Part shown: piece by piece, positions 5,757-13,190 of the stretch
How positions within the stretch are numbered: position 1 is the first letter of the stretch
How the letters are laid out: each line of letters begins with the position of its first letter
DNA from: Ruminococcaceae bacterium UBA1425
GTDB lineage: Bacteria > Bacillota > Clostridia > Oscillospirales > Acutalibacteraceae
Direction: 5' to 3'
Length of the DNA: 13,190 bases
Assembly: GCA_002329365.1 (NCBI GenBank)
Contig: DCUB01000009.1
Coordinates: 37,411-50,600 of the forward strand
Notes under the pieces: generated by a model
Told to the model about the DNA's origin: nothing
Seen by the model: only the letters and a program-made list of their open reading frames with translations
The model's database searches: none
Translations under genes and position numbers: made by a program

Positions 5757-8700
5757 ATGCTGAAAGTTGAGCCTGTGGTGAGGGGCGAGGTTACCCGAAT
5801 GAATTTCGGAAAGATCCGAGAGGTTATGGAAATGCCTAACCTTATCGAGATCCAGAAGGATTCCTACAGGTGGTTTCTGGAAACGGGACTGAAGGAGGTT
5901 TTCAGAGACATTGCCGAAATAAAGGATTACACGGGCAACTGGGTTCTGACGTTTGTCGACTACCGAATGGACGACAAGCCGAAGTACACGGTGCGCGAAT
6001 GCAAGGAGAGAGACGCAACCTACGCCGCGCCCATGCGTGTCAGGGCTCGACTTCTTAACAAGGAAACAGGCGCAATTAAAGAGAGCGAGGTCTATATGGG
6101 CGATTTCCCCATAATGACCGAAAGCGGGACCTTTGTAATTAACGGAGCAGAGCGCGTAATCGTTTCGCAGCTTGTCCGTTCACCCGGCGTATACTTCGAT
6201 ATGAGCCGCGACAAGACGGGCATAAGGCTATTTACGAGCACAATAAACCCCAACAGGGGCGCGTGGCTTGAGTACGAAACCGACTCGAACAACATTTATT
6301 ACGTCAGGATTGATAAGAACAGAAAAATCCTTATCACCACTTTTATCAGGGCTCTCGGAATAGGAACCGACAGCGAGATACTCGACTTCTTCGGCGACGA
6401 CGAAAGAATAAAGGCTACGCTTGAAAAGGACGAAACAAAAAACACCGAGGAAGCTCTGATGGAGGTTTTCAAAAAGCTCCGTCCGGGCGAGCCTGTTACG
6501 CTTGAAACGGCGCAGCAGCACCTTGACAACCTTTTCTTCGACCCTTATCGCTACGACATTTCGAGAGTAGGACGTTACAAATACAACAAAAAGCTCGCAA
6601 TGTCCGCGAGGCTTGCGGGCTGCACCGTCGTGGAGCCTGTCGTAGCTCCCTACACGGGCGAGGTTCTCGCCGAGGAGGGCGAAACCATATCGCGCGCTCA
6701 GGCATACGATATCGAGCAGGCGGGAGTAAGCCGTGTTGTTGTTACTGCCGACAACAAGGAAGTTGTTATAATTTCCAACGCCATGGTCGACGCGCTTCCG
6801 TTTATGCCCGAGGGCGTCACAAAGGATAATTTGATTGAAAACGGCATAAACGAGAAGGTGCGCGCAAGCGTGCTTCACGAGATACTCGAAGCCTTTGAGA
6901 GAACAAACGAGGAGCTGCTTGCCGTTCTCCGCGAACGCTGCGACGACCTTATCCCGAAGCATATCATCATAGACGATATAATGGCTTCGATAAACTATAT
7001 AAACTGCGTCGCCAACGGCATAGGCACCCTTGACGACATTGACCACCTCGGAAACAGGCGCATCCGTTCCGTCGGCGAGCTACTTCAGAACCAGTTCCGC
7101 ATCGGCATCGCGAGGATGGAAAGGGTTATCCGCGAAAGGATGACGCTTCAGGCGCAGGAGGACGAGGACAAAATCACCCCCCAGACGCTCATTAACATCC
7201 GCCCCGTACAGATGGCTATTAAGGAGTTCTTCGGCTCCTCGCCGCTGTCGCAGTTCATGGACCAGACAAACCCCTTGGCGGAGCTTACGCACAAGCGCCG
7301 CCTTTCCGCGCTCGGCCCCGGCGGTCTTTCAAGAGACCGCGCCGGATTTGAGGTGCGCGACGTCCATTACAGCCACTACGGGCGCATGTGTCCCATTGAA
7401 ACACCGGAAGGTCCCAATATCGGACTAATATCATATCTCGCGACATTTGCGAGGATAAACGAATACGGCTTCATTGAGGCTCCTTTCCGCAAGGTCGACA
7501 GGGCGACGGGGCGAGTGCTCAACGAGGTTGAGTACATGACCGCCGACACGGAGGACAACTACGTCGTCGCGCAGGCAAACGAGCCGCTTGACGAGGAAGG
7601 ACATTTTATAAACCAAAGAATAAACGCGCGTCACCTTGACGAGTTTATCGAAGTCGACAGTAAAATGGCCGAGTACATGGACGTTTCGCCCAAGATGGTC
7701 GTGTCCGTCGCTACGGCTATGATTCCCTTCCTTGAGAACGACGACGCGAACAGGGCGCTGATGGGCTCGAACATGCAGAGGCAGGCAGTGCCGCTTCTAA
7801 AGACCGAAGCTCCCATAGTCGGCACGGGCATGGAATACAAGGCGGCTATCGATTCGGGAGTTACGGTGCTCGCAAGAAAACCGGGCGTTGTCAAACGCGT
7901 CAGTGCCGATACAATCATAATCGAAAACGACGACGGCGAAACCGATACCTATGAGCTTATAAAATTCCTCGGCTCAAACCAGGGAACATGCATAAACCAG
8001 CGTCCCATAGTCGAGATAGGGCAGAGGGTAACGGAAAAGCAGGTTATTGCCGACGGTCCGGCGACTGACAAGGGCGAGATAAGCCTCGGCAAAAACGTCC
8101 TGATCGGCTTTATGACATGGGAGGGCTATAACTACGAGGACGCCGTTCTCGTAAACGAAAAAATAGTCCGCGACGACGTCTACACTTCAATCCACATTGA
8201 GGAATACGAGGTTGAGGCAAGAGATACGAAATTAGGTCCCGAGGATATAACGCGCGACATCCCCAACGTCGGCGACGACGCGTTGAGCGACCTTGACGAA
8301 CGAGGCATTATCCGCATAGGAGCCGAGGTTCACTCCGGCGATATCCTTGTAGGAAAGATTACGCCAAAGGGCGAAACGGAGCTGACTGCCGAGGAAAGAC
8401 TTCTTCGCGCGATATTCGGCGAAAAGGCAAAGGAGGTAAGAGATACATCCCTTCGCGTGCCGCACGGCGAATACGGAATAGTCGTTAACGTAGAGGTGTT
8501 TACAAGAGAAAACAGCGAGGAGCTTTCGCCCGGAGTAAACAAGGTCGTCCGCTGCTATATCGCCCAGAAGCGCAAGCTGTCGGTAGGCGACAAGATGGCG
8601 GGACGCCACGGAAACAAGGGCGTCGTGTCCTGCATTCTTCCGCAGGAGGATATGCCTTTCCTGCCCGACGGCACGCCGCTCGACATCGTGCTCAACCCCT

Positions 8701-9533
8701 TGGGAGTTCCCTCGCGTATGAATATCGGTCAGGTGCTTGAGGTTCATCTGGGCTTTGCCGCGAAGCAGCTCGGAATGAAGGTTATTACGCCCGTTTTCGA
8801 CGGCGCGCATGAAAACGATATCAGAGAGGCGCTTCGTATGGCGGGGCTTCGCGAAGACGGCAAAACAGAGCTTATAGACGGACGGACGGGGCGCAAGTTC
8901 GACGCACCGATAACCGTCGGAGTAATGTACTTCTTAAAGCTCCTGCACCTTGTCGACGACAAGATTCACGCGCGTTCCACAGGTCCGTACTCGCTTGTAA
9001 CACAGCAGCCGCTCGGAGGCAAGGCGCAGTTCGGCGGTCAGCGCTTCGGAGAAATGGAGGTCTGGGCGCTTGAGGCATACGGCGCCGCCTACACTCTTCA
9101 GGAAATCCTCACGGTCAAGTCCGACGACGTCATAGGACGCGTAAAGACCTACGAGGCGATAGTCAAGGGCAAGAATGTACCGAAGCCCGGAATCCCCGAA
9201 TCCTTTAAGGTTCTCATAAAAGAGCTTCAGTCCCTGGCTCTCGACGTCAGCGTGCTTGACGAAAACGGCGAAGAAATCGACTTAAAGCAGAACTTTGACA
9301 ACGACGATTACGGCTTCAGCGCCGCCGCCTCCGACGACAGGGCGTTTACCCACGTCAACGACGCCGGCACAGCCGCGGGCTTCTCAATCGAGGACGAAAA
9401 CGGCGAACCTGTTTCCGAAGATGACGAAGACGAAGATTTCGCGGAATACGACGAGCTTGACGACGGATTAGACGACGGGGAATACCTTGACGACGAGTAC
9501 ACCGCTGATTCAATAGAGGACAGCTTGGAATAA
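5757..9533 (+). CDS. rpoB: DNA-directed RNA polymerase subunit beta
   Basis: A 1258-residue beta subunit of RNA polymerase, which with beta', alpha and omega forms the transcribing core in the cytoplasm. The N-terminal lobe opens with EVTRMNFGKIREVMEMPNLIEIQK and has the FPIMTESGTFVINGAERVIVSQL block (117-139). The fork and rifampicin pocket run from GSSPLSQFMDQ (493-503) to THKRRLSALGPGG (511-523), with Q499, D502, H512 and S517 at the classic resistance positions all in the sensitive state. PIETPEGPNIGLI (546-558), SVGDKMAGRHGNKG and GGKAQFGGQRFGEMEVWALEAYGAA mark the catalytic and C-terminal parts. The protein ends with a long acidic tail in which 26 of the last 47 residues are Asp/Glu. 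GGAG at 5743-5746 lies 10 nt before the ATG. The gene is read from a perfect-consensus promoter and followed 47 nt later by rpoC. Codon use matches the genes to its left. Confidence 0.98.
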   Translation: MLKVEPVVRGEVTRMNFGKIREVMEMPNLIEIQKDSYRWFLETGLKEVFRDIAEIKDYTGNWVLTFVDYRMDDKPKYTVRECKERDATYAAPMRVRARLLNKETGAIKESEVYMGDFPIMTESGTFVINGAERVIVSQLVRSPGVYFDMSRDKTGIRLFTSTINPNRGAWLEYETDSNNIYYVRIDKNRKILITTFIRALGIGTDSEILDFFGDDERIKATLEKDETKNTEEALMEVFKKLRPGEPVTLETAQQHLDNLFFDPYRYDISRVGRYKYNKKLAMSARLAGCTVVEPVVAPYTGEVLAEEGETISRAQAYDIEQAGVSRVVVTADNKEVVIISNAMVDALPFMPEGVTKDNLIENGINEKVRASVLHEILEAFERTNEELLAVLRERCDDLIPKHIIIDDIMASINYINCVANGIGTLDDIDHLGNRRIRSVGELLQNQFRIGIARMERVIRERMTLQAQEDEDKITPQTLINIRPVQMAIKEFFGSSPLSQFMDQTNPLAELTHKRRLSALGPGGLSRDRAGFEVRDVHYSHYGRMCPIETPEGPNIGLISYLATFARINEYGFIEAPFRKVDRATGRVLNEVEYMTADTEDNYVVAQANEPLDEEGHFINQRINARHLDEFIEVDSKMAEYMDVSPKMVVSVATAMIPFLENDDANRALMGSNMQRQAVPLLKTEAPIVGTGMEYKAAIDSGVTVLARKPGVVKRVSADTIIIENDDGETDTYELIKFLGSNQGTCINQRPIVEIGQRVTEKQVIADGPATDKGEISLGKNVLIGFMTWEGYNYEDAVLVNEKIVRDDVYTSIHIEEYEVEARDTKLGPEDITRDIPNVGDDALSDLDERGIIRIGAEVHSGDILVGKITPKGETELTAEERLLRAIFGEKAKEVRDTSLRVPHGEYGIVVNVEVFTRENSEELSPGVNKVVRCYIAQKRKLSVGDKMAGRHGNKGVVSCILPQEDMPFLPDGTPLDIVLNPLGVPSRMNIGQVLEVHLGFAAKQLGMKVITPVFDGAHENDIREALRMAGLREDGKTELIDGRTGRKFDAPITVGVMYFLKLLHLVDDKIHARSTGPYSLVTQQPLGGKAQFGGQRFGEMEVWALEAYGAAYTLQEILTVKSDDVIGRVKTYEAIVKGKNVPKPGIPESFKVLIKELQSLALDVSVLDENGEEIDLKQNFDNDDYGFSAAASDDRAFTHVNDAGTAAGFSIEDENGEPVSEDDEDEDFAEYDELDDGLDDGEYLDDEYTADSIEDSLE

Positions 9534-9580
9534 TCCCCATAATGACCACGGGAAAATAATCGAAAAGGGGCTTAATATCT

Positions 9581-13090
<3,510 letters not shown>

Positions 13091-13102
13091 TAGGGCTTGT
13101 GG

Positions 13103-13140
13103 CCGCCGCATCGGCAAAGTGAGCTTTGCCGATGCGGCGG
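13103..13140 (+). terminator. Perfect 17-bp stem palindrome after rpoC, possible terminator
   Basis: CCGCCGCATCGGCAAAG (13103-13119), loop TGAG, and the exact complement CTTTGCCGATGCGGCGG (13124-13140). It begins 12 nt after the rpoC stop codon, where the rpoBC transcript could end. No U-tract follows (AGGGGGCGGC), so it is not a textbook intrinsic terminator and could instead be a processing hairpin or a repeat. The final 50 bases to 13190 are very GC-rich and show no gene that I can support. Confidence 0.6.
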
Positions 13141-13190
13141 AGGGGGCGGCGCCGGGCGGAAAGGATGCGCGGGAAGCCGTGCGGGCGTCC

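Noticed and set aside
6228..7046. A 272-codon open frame on the minus strand opposite rpoB
   Set aside because: Antisense shadow of rpoB; no ribosome-binding site or family motif, and the sense frame is conserved throughout.

Overview
The window looks like chromosome from an anaerobic, probably gut-associated member of the class Clostridia (Bacillota). The evidence is the start of a SCIFF ranthipeptide precursor, an NrdG2-type glycyl-radical activase, a BspA-type leucine-rich-repeat surface protein, a compact clostridial RpoB/RpoC pair without the large proteobacterial insertions, and consensus SigA promoters with strong Shine-Dalgarno sites. A species cannot be named from this. Every gene up to rpoC has moderate GC and uses ATA, TTA and AGA/AGG freely.

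Layout. Positions 1-69 (minus) hold the first 23 codons of a SCIFF peptide gene that runs off the left edge. After a palindrome comes an Orn/Lys/Arg decarboxylase-family gene (199-1608, minus) with its own promoter near 1650. The divergent intergenic region 1609-2174 contains a tandem array of six 38-bp hairpin-forming repeats, a decayed tail, and a related but differently sequenced hairpin. Next is a plus-strand run: a YkgJ-type cysteine-cluster protein (2175-2669), a secreted or anchored LRR/Ig-like protein (2745-4037), and an NrdG2-type radical SAM activase (4034-4744) that overlaps the LRR gene by 4 nt. A Cu/Zn-SOD-family gene (4797-5267, minus) converges on it.

From about 5500 the window is the RNA polymerase core operon. 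A perfect-consensus promoter (TTGACA, 17 bp, TATAAT) with in-phase T-tracts upstream leads into a ~170-nt leader with a hairpin, then rpoB (5757-9533) and rpoC (9581-13090). The ribosomal genes rplJ/rplL, which usually precede rpoB, are absent. A 17-bp perfect palindrome follows rpoC.

The most striking observation is inside rpoC. At about 10.80-10.98 kb, around the catalytic NADFDGDQ motif, base composition and codon usage change abruptly from moderate to very high GC while the reading frame stays open. The 3' half of rpoC and the sequence after it therefore appear to come from a different genome than the rest of the window. This is either a metagenomic assembly chimera joined in the most conserved stretch of the gene, or a real intragenic recombination. 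The second most interesting feature is the 38-bp array, whose units fold around an exceptionally stable GNA-triloop mini-hairpin core.
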